From: Fratercula arctica
Lineage: Eukaryota > Chordata > Aves > Charadriiformes > Alcidae
Reading direction: 5' to 3'
Length of the DNA: 64,000 nt
Assembly (NCBI GenBank): GCA_947846985.1
Contig: CANTUZ010000002.1
Location: 133,881,889 to 133,945,888 of the forward strand
The notes beneath the pieces are model-generated. The model saw only the letters and a list, made by a program, of their open reading frames with translations, ran no database searches and was not told where the DNA came from. Of this stretch, positions 48,901-63,432 are shown piece after piece (the stretch's first letter is position 1; the number at the start of each line of letters is the position of its first letter). A program made the position numbers and the translations under genes.

Positions 48901-51900
48901 CTTTTTTTTCCTTTTTGAAAGGGTGACTAAAACGTTTCCTTCAAAATTCAGTCACAAACACGATTAACATTTATCTTTACACCCAACCTGATTACAGGCC
49001 AGATTTTCATTGTTTTCCTTTCTCGGTTTTCATTTTCTCAAGAAGGAACATTATTGAGATAGCAGCACTTCCAGATACTTTTCAGGGAGGGCAGTAGGGT
49101 ATACAGTGCAAATATCGGTAATGCATAAACTCTCACACTTTATATGTGGGGCTCTGCAGGCCATTTGGTCTGGTGCTCTGTGGCCAACTGACTGTTTCAA
49201 AGAACATGCAATAGGGATGTTCCCACAATCAATATACCATCCCATTCCCAGGAATTATGAATTTTCTTACATTCTGTGACCAGATTAAAAAAAACACAAA
49301 CGAAACGTTGTAGATCTTCCAATACATTTTCTATCAGCTATCACCCTGGGTACTCTTCCACATTATCTCCCTTGTCTGTACATTGTCCTCATGTCTGGGC
49401 TTCAGTCATGTTCTACGGCAGGGAGTACTGCAGTCTAGTTACGTTATTCAGGAGACAAATATTACCTTTTATCAGGTTTGATTTAGTTACTTTTCCGATT
49501 GTTCCGTTGTTTTCACAATACCAGACATGCACAGCAGAAGCTCTAAACTCATCACTGCTTTATTTACTATGACATCTCCTCCTATAAATTTCTTTTTTGA
49601 TGTGAACATACACAGTAACTTCAGTATTTCTTTACATCAAGCTCTTTCTATGTTTATAAAGCCACAGTTCAGGATATGCCCCATTGCCGGCAAAGAAATG
49701 GTAACAGGATTTTCTGAATGATAATGCCTCAGTCAGCCAGAGACCCAGACACTGACACAATTTATAGCAACCCACAGTTGCTCCAAATTAAATGTGAAAA
49801 ATATAAAGCAAAGTCCCCAAGGCTATTCCAGTGGCAAGAAACTACCTTCACCAATTCTATGCCACGATGATTCAGGAGACAAGCTGAAGTTCTGACTGAT
49901 CGGCCATGTGTTGAAGAGCTAAAGAAGGACTGGGTCCTTCTGTTTCAGGAAAGAATGTGCTAGATTACAGACTGAAATAGATACCACCACATTAAAAATA
50001 CATTCTGCGGTAAGTAAAACCATACTGCACACGCTCTATACTGTATAATCCCTTTCTACTGTATAATCTCATTCCAGGTGACACATAGTTTACCATTAAG
50101 TCTTTCAGATTTTCAGGAGGGTTGTGGGTTTTTTTATCTCACAGTTACAGATGTGAGGTTTGTGTTGTCTGGTTAGCACCCAAAATTCGAACTTCACATT
50201 ATGAACTGTGAAGTACCACCAGCAGAAGATCTCCAGGCCCAGCCAACACAAAGTATCCCAACAAGGGCACCTGGTCTTGAAATAAATAGGGCACAAAGCC
50301 ATCTCTTCTCTGAACCATCTCTTATAAAGATGAAATATATTTAAGCTGAACACCAGTCTTCCTTCTTGCCTTTAAAACAATTGTTCAACCCTTTCAAAGA
50401 CCCTTAACAACTTAATTTCTTCCACAGGAACCAAGTAAAACCTCGCGGATGGCCATCTTCTCATCCCACAGTTTAAACATTTGTTGCATGGATATGAACT
50501 GAAGATATTTAAAAAATGGTGGATATAAAAACAGACACTACAAAACTACAAGAATCTGCCAGACCATTCGAGGAGATGGATATGCAGTTAAGGAAATGTC
50601 TCGGAAGCCTCTGGGCAGAGTAGGACCTACTGGGCAGAAGCCAAAGGTGGCTGACACCGCAGAGCCCGGCCACAGCATCCCTGGGGCTGCCAGAGCCTTT
50701 GGCACAGTCAGTGTGCGGAAAGGTCTGGGCTTCTGGAGAGCATTGATCCCTGTGTGTGTGATGGACGGCATGTGCGCCTAACTGTCCCGGAGATCCCAGG
50801 CTGGAATAACCACACTCTCCACAGGAATATCTAGGTATCTATGTACAGCAGAATGATTTCAACAAGAAAATGAGAAAGCCCAGACCATATAGACTATGTA
50901 TTCTAGACAGCAGCCGGCATTCACTGATGTCAGGCACTAGACTCTGTTACTATACATACTTCTTCATTATTCGACACTAACTACTGTACTGAAGATGCTC
51001 CTCCTTAACAATCCCACTGATGATGACTTTAAAATAATCTCCCGTGCAAGGCCCCTCTTTAATCTGTAAACAATTAAAATTGTTTCCATATTTTCCCAAC
51101 TCAGGATGTTCTCTCAGGGTACAGCTTTCTAACTGATCAATGTTTGCAATGAGCAGTGGTGGCAGATGAGTCGTCATTTTGTTTCATTGGTGTTAGCATT
51201 GTTAAGCGTCCCGCACCTCAAATTATGAGAGTTAAAATCCACAAAACTAGACCTTCAGTTGTGCTTTCAAAACATACCATGGGCACGTGTCACAGTGTGA
51301 ACAGTGATGTTTCACACACAAATCTGTCAACATTGCAGTTGGGAATGATCGTGCTTCCTGGAATAGCTTGAAGTGAGAAAGATTGGCCACGGTACAGAAA
51401 ACAGTACTACGCACCACAACTTTGCATTACGCTACATTAAAGACCATTAAGCAATTTGCCATAGTTCACTCATACTATGCAACATTATTGTATCTGTATC
51501 AAACCTTCAGCTCCACCTTAAACTAAATAAGTTTTGTTTTGGACTCCTCCACCACCAGTCCATGTAGATTTCTTCATTTATAAGCAGTTCTAGCATTTAA
51601 AACCCATCAGCAAACAAGTGGTGATTTGTGACAACCATGGATATACAACAGATTCTTTTTAAAGCCACCGGGAAGTCATGCAAGCCCTCAAGAAATTTCA
51701 GAGCTCTGATTTTTTCACCCTTGATCCCCTTCTCTGAAGGAAGGCAACACATTGCCCTTTTATGGAGAGATTACAATGAAAAAAAAAAAGTCATAGTTTT
51801 TATATGTCGATTATATTTTTAAAATGCACACAACAATCCTGGTGGAACAAATTGACCTGAAGTTGGAATCTGACCCAGGTAACTGAGACGACTGCAACAC

Positions 51901-52830
51901 AATAATATCAAATCATCAAAAAATACAGATTGCACAGGCGAGCAAGCGGGGGGATAACACACCATCTGAGAGCTGGGGAAGACTTGCATTTAATAATCTG
52001 CAAGCGGCAATATATGAAACACCTTCCAAGTGGTAGAGGACCCAGAAGCAGCTGGGGGCAGCAATTACCACCCACGGTCTTATCAGGGCGGTGGGAGATT
52101 TGGGTAAACCAAATCTGTACTTTATTGCTTTCCGTTTGTTTCCAAGTAGTTTACCTATGATCTGTAACATCGTTACAGGAAAAGGTAATCAAAATAGATA
52201 CTTCTATTTTGAATGAAATAAAGACATAACTTTATAAAAATGTGGAGATATTATGAAAACAAAAATGGATTAGGAAGTCTTATGAAACTCATTTGTTTTT
52301 TTGATAAACCACTGTGAGCATACAAGATGGTCAATTTAGATGGATTAAAACTGAAGGGAGGTATTGGGAATATTTATAAGTACTCCCAATCTAAATGTTT
52401 TTCTAAGATGCTTTTAACATCAAGCATTCACTGTGCTGTAATAGGTTTGCTCTATGAGTCCAGGGGAGGGGTTTTTTTTGGTTAATTTTTAATTACTTGA
52501 ATGCTTTGCATTTAAAAGAATGAAACCACTGACACAAAACGTGGTAGCAGAAAAATGCATCTGGCTTAACTCTACTGTCATCTTTAGTGTTCTTGTCTGA
52601 AATTCAACCTTTTTTTCTTCATTTCGTGAAACTAACTAAACTGTGGCCTGCAGGTATCAAAGGGAAGCTGAGAATACACTGCCCAGCCTCTGGCAAGTAC
52701 TAGGTCCAGCTTGTTCTCCAGCTTTTTCTGTTAGAAGGAAACCTCTCCTTGGTAATGCACGTATTTGTGTTAGTAACTGGTTATGAAGCCATAACACTGT
52801 TGCAACTTCTAAAATAACACAGCAGAGTAT

Positions 52831-52905
52831 GGGGTTTTTTGGGGTTTTTTTTGGTTTTTTTTGGGTTTTTTTTGTTTTGGTTTGGTTTTTTGGTTTTTTT
52901 TTTTT
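52831..52905. repeat. T/G low-complexity tract
   Basis: About 75 bases made only of T and G on the plus strand, with G runs of 1-4 separated by T runs of 3-12 (GGGGTTTTTTGGGG at the start). Confidence 0.9.
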
Positions 52906-55900
52906 GTCTAGGAAAATGCTGCTCTAACAAATACTACAAGCAATAATTATCATGACATAAAACAGCCAGTCACTTATTGTGGTTATCTGGTTTTATGCTC
53001 ATACTTCCATAAAGTTACTCCTGAGAGATACATGAACAATAGTAATAGTCACCTGAAGAAATCACAGAAAAAAATTGTGATGAAGATACCTTCTTCATCT
53101 TGAAGATACCATCTTCACCACCTTCCATACTGTCCCCTGGAAGCTGTATTCTGTATTAAACTACAAATGCACATTGTAAAAATTTACCAAGGTCTTATTG
53201 AATAGTTATAAAACGTCCATGTTCTAGTTGAAACTACTAACCTTATTTCTACGTCTATCCACCAAAGACAACACAGACAGGATGGCATCATTTTCCATTA
53301 CAGAATTAATTTCTCCTCCTATTCCCATACAGAGAAGTGGATTCTTTCCACTGTTAGCCAACAATGCACAACATTTCCCATCTTTTTTCTATTTCCACAC
53401 TGTTAGTAGTGGCTTAACGGTCTAGTTTCTTTGTCTTCATATAACAACCCTAGAAGCGGCTGAGCATGTGCAACGCTCCATGACAACAAATGAGAGTATT
53501 CACAGTCACAGAGGCGTTGACATCTAAAGTTTTTGCTAAAATTATTTGAATAATTGTTTTCACACACAACACAGCAAATGGCACCTCTTTTTTCAGAATG
53601 GAGGGAAGTCTCAGAGGAGCGCTGTTATTAGTTCAGTCTTAAAATCATACCCACTGGAAACATAGGCTTTGAGAGCCAAAGGGAACTGCAAATGCAAAAC
53701 ATCCCGCTTTGCATATTGTCAGGCAGACGGTCCATAATTTCAAACATCTCCTCTTCCTCAGCTTCTCCCCTGTCATCTTAGTCCCTCTGTCTTGTGAAGC
53801 TCTGCTCAGGTTTTCCTGTACTCTCCTTTTTTCTTGATGATGGACTTCCCCTAGCATGCCCGCCTTTTTCTGCAACCATCACAGAACTTCTGGCAGAAAA
53901 AAACACCTTGCTACATTTTAATGAAAATTCAAAGGTGAAGACAAATGAAGCCATTAACAAATAAATAACATCTTTTAGTAAAAGGGAAGAAAAGGACTAG
54001 CTTCAGCCAGTGAGAAGCTGGCAGTCAAGGTTTGGTGCCTGCTTAACATCCATTTTGATGGAGTCCTCTGCAGTGATGGACAACTGCAACCTCCTCCTCG
54101 CTGCTCCCCTGGGAGCCTCCCGTTAGGTTGTTAGCTGCTTTGGAGAAAAGAGACGCGGCCTTTACAGAGAATGAGTTACTTCTCCATGAGTCACTGTCTG
54201 AAAGCAGCATTCACCTGACAGCAGTTTTAAATATGGTACAAATAAACATGACCACTTCCAGAAGTAGATTGCATTGCTCTCCTGTAGATACACTACGTTT
54301 TGTGTAACCCGGAGGACTGCAACTAAACACTCTTTTTGCAGAACATTACTGTGTTTTGACATTATTTAAGGAATAAGCTGTCTTTAGAATATCCATAATT
54401 TCTGATTTCTTTTTTCACCCAGAAAAATTAAGGCAACTGAATTTATTCTTTCTCCTTTGCACACCTCAATACAAACTGCAACGCAGCTTCAATCCCCAGT
54501 GGAGCTGACAGCACAGCCTAACTGCTGCCTCTTCTCTACCATCACCTTCTGGCTTTTCAAAAGAGATGAATCATATTATTTCTCTCTTACTTTCCTTCAA
54601 CAATCTTTTTCTAAACACACACACAACCTTGACTCTCTTCCCCTCCTAAGAACAACCCGTCAGGTCACCGATTGCCCCGGCTTGCTTAGGGCAATCTTTG
54701 CCTTATTTCGCCTCCAGCGCAAAGTCTATATATAACTTGATGTTAAGGAAAAGATGTAGGTAGGAAAGCTTCCCTGGATGCAAGACCCATCCCATCTCCT
54801 CCTACCTTTAAAACCCCCTTCTTCACCCTCCCAGTCCCACTGGCATCGCGTAGCTGACACCAGCGACTATGGAGGTGCGTCTGACAACTCGCCCAGCGAA
54901 GGGCTCCCCTGGGCAGCGGGAATCGCTCTCTATCCTCCACATGACAGGCTTTTGCTGTTTACACAGCAGATCTTAGCAGATGAGCAAATCTGGGCCAGCA
55001 TCTTTCTTTACAGCCCGCTGTGAATAAGGAAGGACAAGTTTATCTTCACAGGCTGTACCGTCTTCAATTTGTGAAGTTCTTCCTTTTGCTGATGCCGAAG
55101 GACTTGGCTCAAACGCTCAAGTCCAGTTCTCATCCCAGCAGGAGCAAACTCTGGTAGTGAACCGTGTGAGCTGAAGTCCATTACAGCAGCATGTACTGAC
55201 AGCTTGCCAATGAAAAGCATGACCCCAGACCACCACAGCTTACCCTCCTGTTGTTGATGATGTCAAAAGTTCTGCAAATTATCCCAAACTCTCCCTTTTT
55301 TCAGAGAAAAGAAGATGCTACTCTTACAGCCCTGATGGTTGTGGCTGCAACTTCAGTAGCAGGTTCGACTCACCCCTTCGCTTGCATTATCAGAAAGGTA
55401 TCGATGACTGACAGCACACGGAGACACACACACAAAATATCAGTGTGCTTCAGGCACTACTCCATAGGGAAGACAGGAAAAAAAGGACCCTGAACTGCCT
55501 GATTTGGGACTTGGAGAACGGTGAGACTCGTAACTTGGCCAACAGATTAAAGTAACATTCATGACAAACAGTTTGGGGATGAAAGTGGCACTTCTGTGCT
55601 GCAGGGATGACTGTTAATAGCGAAGAAATACAGGGCAGAGCCTGTTGCAGAGCCCGCATTAATTGCAATGGCTGGAAGTTTTACTAACATTTTGATAATG
55701 TGCACAATTAAATTAGGGTAAATTGGGATGAGAGAGAAAGAGCATGTGTGCATGCGCACAGAAAATTAGAAAAGAAATCATTCATCGTGCAAAATAATAT
55801 TTTTTTTTATTCTACATCTCATCTTCCATCCTATTGCGTAGGACCATATAGTTGAATTTTTGATTCATTAATTTCATATAAAACAAGATAAAGAACCACA

Positions 55901-57030
55901 CATCAGATGCGTATTTGTCCTTCACTTTAAAGGACTATCTTTAAAAGAGAATTTTTAACTTATCATGCCAGAAAAAATCATAGTCCCACGTTTGTGTCTG
56001 TACATGATCCACAAACAAGATTTGCTAACAAAAGGTGTTTGGCTACAAACAGCAATATGCAGAGCACAACAGATCACTTTGAAGCAAGCACCTGTAAGGT
56101 CACAGCCTCCAAAAAACGTTCCACAAACAAAAATATTATTAAAACAATAACACATGCTTTAGGACTGATTTTTTTGGGTCTCACTTTGCAGGCAGGGCCG
56201 TGTTCTATGGAACTGAAAATAAACTCAAGGGCAGATTCAGATTATGACGGTTTCTGTACGGCTGCTCTCCTCCCTGCCCTCCCTGCTCCGTGCTGCTGAA
56301 GGGATGCTCTGTCACAAGGGATACATCAACCGGCCGAGGAGCCGGGCGCCTACCCAACGCGCCCATCTGTGGTTCCTCTGCGGGCTGCGACTGCTCGCCT
56401 TAGGACAGCCAAGTGTGTGTCGGCATCCACGCTTTGTATTTAAAAGGCTCTCCTTGTTCTCTAAATAACTCAGAGGATGACGTTTGTGTGACTTCTCCCT
56501 GCTGTACCTGGCTCAGGACGAGCAGCACGCAGAGCGCTGGCAGTACAACACCCACTGCGCTGCCTCTGGGACTGCAGTACCAGGAACTGGCAAAATCCTG
56601 CCTTTCCAAAGCAGAAACCCAGCACAAAAACACCCCAAAACACCACAGAATGGAAAGTGAAAAAGCAAAGGCTTCATCCTCAACCACTGTATTTTTCCTG
56701 ATTCTCCATCCAGGCTGACATCTGACGACCAGGCATGTGTGTGGTTGAGCTGCCCAGCAGAGACCCCAGCCCAGGAGGAGAAAGAGAAAGCTGCTCCCTC
56801 CTGCTCCCGCTGGCCATCAGCCACGTGGTACTGGGATGTACAAGACTCCTACTGGTTTGAACTGGTCTGGTTTCTGTCCTGCTGCCTGGATAATGGGGCT
56901 GTTGGTAACTACAAAGGTTTGCGCCCAATTTAATGGCGTTTAGATAAACACACACTTAAGTACGAGGAATTAGAAAGCAGAGATTTTCAATTAGATAGTG
57001 CTGGGTGCAAGCACAGAGCCAACTACATTT

Positions 57031-57048
57031 AAAAAAAAAAAAAAAAAA
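57031..57048. repeat. A18 homopolymer
   Basis: An 18-A run followed by GAAAAG and more A. It could be a retroposed tail, but no matching element is visible beside it. Confidence 0.85.
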
Positions 57049-59351
57049 GAAAAGAAAAAAGCTTTGGCCAGCTTCTGTAATTCACACCTTCCTTCAGCAT
57101 ACCTCATTCCCAAGCAACACATCTGAGACGAATTTAAACATTTAACTATTGATGTGAGAACCAACAATTGTAGCATAAAGGTACGTGTGTTAGGGCTGTT
57201 TAAGCATATTCATGTACTGTCAACTCCAGCAGACAGATGCTATTTTGGTATCCAGACTCAGAGGAGCATATCTGAACCACCTTAATCACTTGACGGTGGA
57301 AGACCTGTCAAAAATATCATCTTTCCAAAATACTTCATAAAAATCTAAAGTAAAATAGAACTATGTTGTTGCACACGTGTTCACAGTCATGATTTTTCTG
57401 GCCTAACCAGCAATTTGGGGCACACAACCTACCAAGTTGGAAGGACCAGTTTTTCAGAAAATGTTAAGGTGGCGACTTTCCAAAAAAAAAAACCATAAGA
57501 AAACCCACAACTTGTTGCAATCAGACAACATGATCAACACAGCATCACATATCACTCTTGAATCAGAGACGTGCAGAAGTAAAACTGATTTCACATTTTA
57601 GCCTGGAGGGCACCTGAGTCATACAAGGAAACCTAAATGTCTAGCATAACTCTGCTGCGGTATTATTGCCATGCTGAACAGTCAAAATTTTGGATAACCC
57701 AAATGCAGTGATCAAAAAAGTAATCGCAGCCTTCAGTTTTTGATTCATCTTCTCATTTCTTATTCCTCAAGAATAAGCGGTTTCTTTCTCGGTTGATTTT
57801 TTTTAAACTACCATTACTGAAAAAAATCACAGAAGACTCTTTAGAGTCAGAGAAAGACGTGATGTTTTAAAAGTTGCCTTCACAAAAATTTTCACAACTG
57901 ACTTAAGTTCAGAGTATAATTCAGCAAGCAAAGGCTGTGTTCTCACCAAATACAACATGGAACAATATTTCTATAGTATATGTAATGTGTTCCCTAACAC
58001 TGAAAATTGATTGCAGTAGTAGTATCTAGTTCTGAGTCGTTACAAGTGGGTTGGGGGTTATTACAATGTCAGTTTTGAGAAGTGTTATTTGCTTTAAAAA
58101 CTGGGAGAAGAGAGACCGCTATGAAAGAGTGAGACTTTCTCTAATGATTTTTGGCAGTATTCTGAATGAGGCCTGTTCCCAAAACTAAATCAGAGCGACA
58201 AAATCTGTGGGGCGAGTATTTATCCTTGTTACCTTGAGCCTCACTTCAGCTTCAACCTCTATGAACAGAAGTCTGTAAAAAACCAAATATTTACACAAGC
58301 TTTTTTGCAACCAGAATTTTAACTGTACTCTTAAATCAAGCTTCAGAGTAACCATTTTCCACCTTTTTCCCATGAAAGTTGTGATTTTTACTACTTTATC
58401 AGATGAAAATCACACACCCTCAAGCTGTGCCTTAGAAAATGACATAGCAAAGCTGTATGTATAGACAGGAGGATTTCAGCACACTTACAGACTGCCTTTT
58501 CGCATGTTAGATTCCTGGGATAATTCATTAGCTGAAATCTTGTTTCAGCAGCCCACACTCCTCTGTACTAAACAAAAAGCAGACATGATAAAAGGGGTAG
58601 CCTTTCCCCCCCCTGTATTTACACTCCAGAAATATTTCATGAAGCTATATGCTGCCTTTTTCTTCTCTTAGTTAAGGTGTCATTTGACAAGGGAAGTTTA
58701 ACAAGTTGAACCGCAGCTCTCAATGTGCAATAGCAATTGATTATGTAACACTTTTTAAAATTCATTTATAGCAGCGACAAGAATATAGTTATTGGTGGAA
58801 AGAAAAAATAAATACCTGCTCTACTCAGAAATCAGCTGACAGCCCCGGTGAGTTGCTACTTGATTTAATTTCCATTAATTTTCCACCGGAGAAATTCCCA
58901 GCAGGGAACACAAAAGGCTCAACAAGAAGTTTCTGCAAATACTTGGCTCCTTTAGCCAAGTGATCCTTTCCTCTGTGCTGTTTTTAAGCCAAACGTGCTA
59001 AAATCAATGGTTTTGTGCATGACTGGCTATTACAAGCCTTGTGGAAACCACCAAAAAGCAGGGTACCACCAGTACGCCACACAAAATGCTTTGAGAAGTC
59101 CTCAGATTAGAAAAATCAAATGGTGGACTAATGAAAACTATGTACTTTTTCAAATTTTTACTTTTTATTATAGTTTTCATAAATATCAGGGGTTTAATCC
59201 TGTAAAATTCAGTTCATTTCAACAATCTTACCAAAATACAGTTCTTTATCTACAACAGAACCTCAGTCCACCCAGAAAATGCCCGTTTGGCATTTATTAC
59301 AGGATTAAAATGCATTCAGCCCTGCAAAAGAGTGTGTGATGAATCGCTTTG

Positions 59352-59377
59352 ATTTTATTTATTTATTTATTTATTTA
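59352..59377. repeat. (ATTT)n microsatellite
   Basis: About six units of ATTT in an AT-rich stretch. Confidence 0.85.
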
Positions 59378-61069
59378 GGAAAATTAAATGCAGGATTAAG
59401 CAATAGCTAAGTGGATAAATTGCCTTACATTTCCATACCAGGAAAAAAATGTTCCCATTAATTTAAAACTCAGTTCTGGAAACTATGTACTGGAAACGAT
59501 CACATAAAAATGCACGTCCAGTCACTTCAAAATAAATTGTTATCAAAACGAGAGTTCCTGAAATACTCAATAACTAAATAGGAGCACATGTTAAAATACA
59601 CCTGTATAGCACAACACAACAGAGTTATAATACATATAATACATATACATATTACTATGAATATGTACTTGTGTATATATACACATATAGCACCAAAACA
59701 GACCCAAATCTGCTGACACAGGTCCCAACAGGTAGGATGGCTGCTGCTGGGGAGAAGGCAGCACAACGATGCTGCTGCTCACCCTTCGTGCAACAGTTCC
59801 AGATGAGGCGCAGGCGATGGACCACGGTGGTGATGCCAGCGGAGGAAGTTCAAACCTGCATCCCCCATCTCCCAGGCAAAGCTCTTACATCTGCAGGAAC
59901 CTGGAAATCTTGGCTGCACCTCAGGGAATCAAATCCCGGCCCCGAATTTAAAAACCACATTCTGTTGAGTTTGATAATATATAAAACCAAGAGGTAGTTT
60001 TCCTCCTTCCACCCTCAGACCCATCTTCTCCCAGCACACTTACAGTCAGCAGTACCTTAAAAAAACCAGCAAACAATAGAAAACAAAAAAAATATTCACA
60101 AGGCTTTGGTAACAAATCTAGGACACTCATGCCTGTATTTAAGTTTTTAAATGTAGTAAAATATTGCCTCCAGCTAGCTTAATTCAGTTTCCTGGGAACA
60201 AAAAGGGTATAGTTGAAAGCACTGATTAGTCTCACTCTCCCGCAAGCCACTTGCAATCATACTTGATTTGTGGTTTCCATACGCTTCCCTAACTACCATA
60301 ATTGAGGGATGCTTTTTGGTTGCAGCTCTGAAACAAATTTTTGTACCCTTATGAGGACTAGCAGGAAAGCAGCACTGCATCTCCCTCCAAGTCCCCATGC
60401 TCAAATACCTACATTTTAGCCTCAATGCCTAGAACTCCACATTTGTCAGTGCAACACCCAGTGCTGCTCCTTCCATAGGATCTGCAAAGGGAAGTGCGGG
60501 TTTCTCTCAAGAAGCATTTCTCTCACAGAAGCCTTTTTGCATTTTAAAACAAATTACCTTTAAAACATCAGTAAGCTTTACAAACCACTGCCATAAGCAA
60601 TAAACTTGTTTTTAAAATCCTTTTGAGGATTTTTAAACCAAAAACTTGGGACACCAAGCTTCATTTGAAGAACTGGTTAGAAATACGTGCAGAGCTGGCT
60701 GACACGGGGTGGGATTCAGCTCCAGTTTAGGACATTTATACTTATGCATACAAGTGGACTATGTGCTTGTACTCCCACCACTGTCAACAGCAACCTCGTC
60801 ACAATAATTAGCAGAGCACAGGGAGCAGCCATTACCGGCAGGGTTAAGACTGGGCTTGCCTAAATTTAGGTACCCAGCATCTTCAAGATGCCCTGGCACA
60901 CCCCCCTGCCATTAACTTCTGCTCCCAGAGCAAGGTCTCGGGCAGTTCCTGGGTCACATCCAGAGCTCCTCACAGGCATCTCAAATACCAGATGGCACGT
61001 AACGTGGCACTGCATGCTTATGTCCAGCCAACGCCATCTCCCGCTTGGTGCTTCCTTTGGGGTAAGACC

Positions 61070-61360
61070 ATAGAATCATAGAATGGTTTGGGTTGGAAGG
61101 GACCTTTAAGGACCATCTAGTCCAACATCCCCTGCAATGAGCAGGGACATCTTCAACTAGATCAGGTTGCTCAGAGCCCCATCCAACCTGACCTTGAATG
61201 TTTCCAGGGATGGGGCATCTACCACCTCCCTGGGAAACCTGTGCCAGTGTTTCACCACCCTCATTGTAAAAAACATCTTCCTTCTACGTCGCCTGACTCT
61301 ACCCTCTTTTAGTTTAAAGCCATTACCCCTTGTCCTATCACAAAAAGCCCTGCTAAAAAG
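61070..61360 (-). mobile_element. CR1 LINE 3' fragment
   Basis: Begins TAGAATCATAGAATGG, TTTGGGTTGGAAGGGACCTT, AGTCCAACATCCCCTGCAAT and runs to CCTTGTCCTATCACAAAAAG, the complement of the ORF2 end and 3' UTR. About 290 bp, 5'-truncated; the subfamily resembles the tail at 27142-27318 (both contain a GATCAGGTTGCTC or GCAACCTCATCTAG equivalent). Confidence 0.92.
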
Positions 61361-63371
61361 TTTGCCCTCATGAACTGATGATGATGAAATAATCTCTATG
61401 TCAGCCGGCCCCGGTATTGAGGAAATATCCTGACCACAATGACAGCTTATACGAGATACTTACATTCCACCATCTGAAAGGAAAATCCCATTCTTACTAA
61501 GTTTTTCATAATAAGAAAACTCCTATATTTAAACAACAACTTTTACCAAGGTACTTGCTGTTGATTGACAAGCTGAATCATAACTACATTCCTAAAATTA
61601 AGATATACCCTACTATTCTGTAATATTTAGCTCTTTCCAAAAGACCCCCCAAAGTACAGTAAAATAGTCCTAATTATAATTATGGAAATGCAAAAGAGTG
61701 AAGGAGTTTACCCAGCACCAGCTACACCATCACTATCAGCTGGTGCTACCATCTCAGCAGTGAAACCCAGAGCAGATCCCCCTCCATCGTTACTCCTGGA
61801 ACCAGCAGCAGCCCCAACAGCATTTCAAGGCAACTTTCCAAAACAATTAATTAAGCTTTACTTCAACAAAACCAAGGTGCGGCTTTGTCTCAACACGTCT
61901 AAGTCTAGGTAGCAGGCTTATTTTTGCTTTTGTCTCTGAATGCAGACCGCTTGCCGCCTTGAAGATTAAGTTCACCCTTGAGCACAGCTGTACGTAACAT
62001 GCTGTAAAATACTGGAAAGTAAACAGTGCTTATTCAACACTGCAGGTTTTGTTCAGAGGGACATGCTGGGCTGGTACTGCTGAAGGCATTCCAAGTTCAC
62101 CTCTGAATAAGCGTATTTTGGCACTGCTCCCATTCACGGTGTGAAATTAGAAGATTACTATTTTGAAAGTATACAAGCTAGCATGGTATGCAATTTGTCT
62201 GTTGCAGATAAAGCAGATTATAAGGAAGCGGGTGCTTAAACTGCAAGTCTATTTGCTTTGCTCCAGGTTTTCCTAACGCTCAGGAGTGGGAGAAGGACAG
62301 GGAGCGCTCCCAGCTGAAGCCTTTCACAGGTGCTGAAGAGCTGCTACCTGCTGTCCGTGTGTCCAGAATATTTTCACGAAGATAAAAAAAAACCCTATTT
62401 CTTCACCTATGTGAATTATAGAGGCTATAGTAATTACACTAAGTTCTTCTGCATCTTCAGGAGCAGGTTTTTTTTATTAAAAAACTATGTATATTATTAC
62501 AGTATACAGGGAATACTCTTTCTTTCCCTTTAGGGAAGAGAAGGGGCAGTGCATTATTTCCATACCCTAATTGTCCCCCGTGATTTTTAGAAAATTATGA
62601 TTTTCTAATTTGGCAACTTTTTGGTGAACTTACTGATCAAACCAGCTCGATCTTTGAATCACTTCACCCAGCAACATGCTCTTTTAGTATTAGTCCCCAG
62701 CAAAATATTCAGCTGTTTGGTCATTTTGAGGTATTCAGCCAGACTCTGTCCCCAGATCCCAACAACAAAGTGGAAAGGGGGACACAGCAATATTGGAGTA
62801 ACCAGGTGTCATAACTCAACCTCTATTTGTATTTAATTTCAGGTTTCCCTGTATTTGTATTGCTTGCCATACTACATTTACTAAGACACACGCATCTAAA
62901 GGAAGCAGCTAAAGTATCTTACATCAGGAATGAATAACACTATAGAGCTCTTAAAGATAGTAGCAATAAACAGGACTTCAGAAACAGAGAAGTTTTCCCT
63001 GTCCTCACCTCAGGAGGTGGGTGTTGCACTGAAGAACAAGGCACCAGGTACCTATGAGAAACCAAAATAACGTCGAACATTTATCCGGCGTTCTGCTTCT
63101 TAGAGAGGTCCCAAAGTATTTTTGAGACGCTAGGCACAATTCTGCTCTCACCATTCGCACCCCACATCTCAATCTAGTGTTTTAATCTTTCGAAAAAATC
63201 TGTTAAACGCGTTTCTGAGGAGAATTTCAGCAAATGTAAACATACAAATCCGCCAACACCTCTAGCCTGCGGCTATGCAGGAGACACAGCACGGCAGCAG
63301 CAGTTCCCAGATAGTTTATCTAATTTTCAACCAGCTGCTCTGGCCCGTTTGCAAAATGGCATGATTTCTGT

Positions 63372-63432
63372 CAAAAAAACCCAAACCAAAACAAAAAACA
63401 AACACCAAACCCAAACAACAAACAAATCGAAA
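63372..63432. repeat. A/C low-complexity tract
   Basis: About 60 bases almost only of A and C (AAACCCAAACC, AAACAAACACC and similar), ending AATCGAAAACCCCC. Confidence 0.8.

Noticed and set aside
53078..53120. Repeated GAAGATACC / CTTCATCTT words
   Set aside because: Only two short imperfect copies; too little for a named repeat.
55355..55385. GGTTCGACTCACC resembling a tRNA T-arm
   Set aside because: The flanks do not pair as a T-stem and no cloverleaf fits.
59850..59945. Sequence with a T-arm-like word (GGGAATCAAATCCCGG)
   Set aside because: No acceptor stem, D-arm or anticodon arm can be drawn around it, so it is not a tRNA gene.
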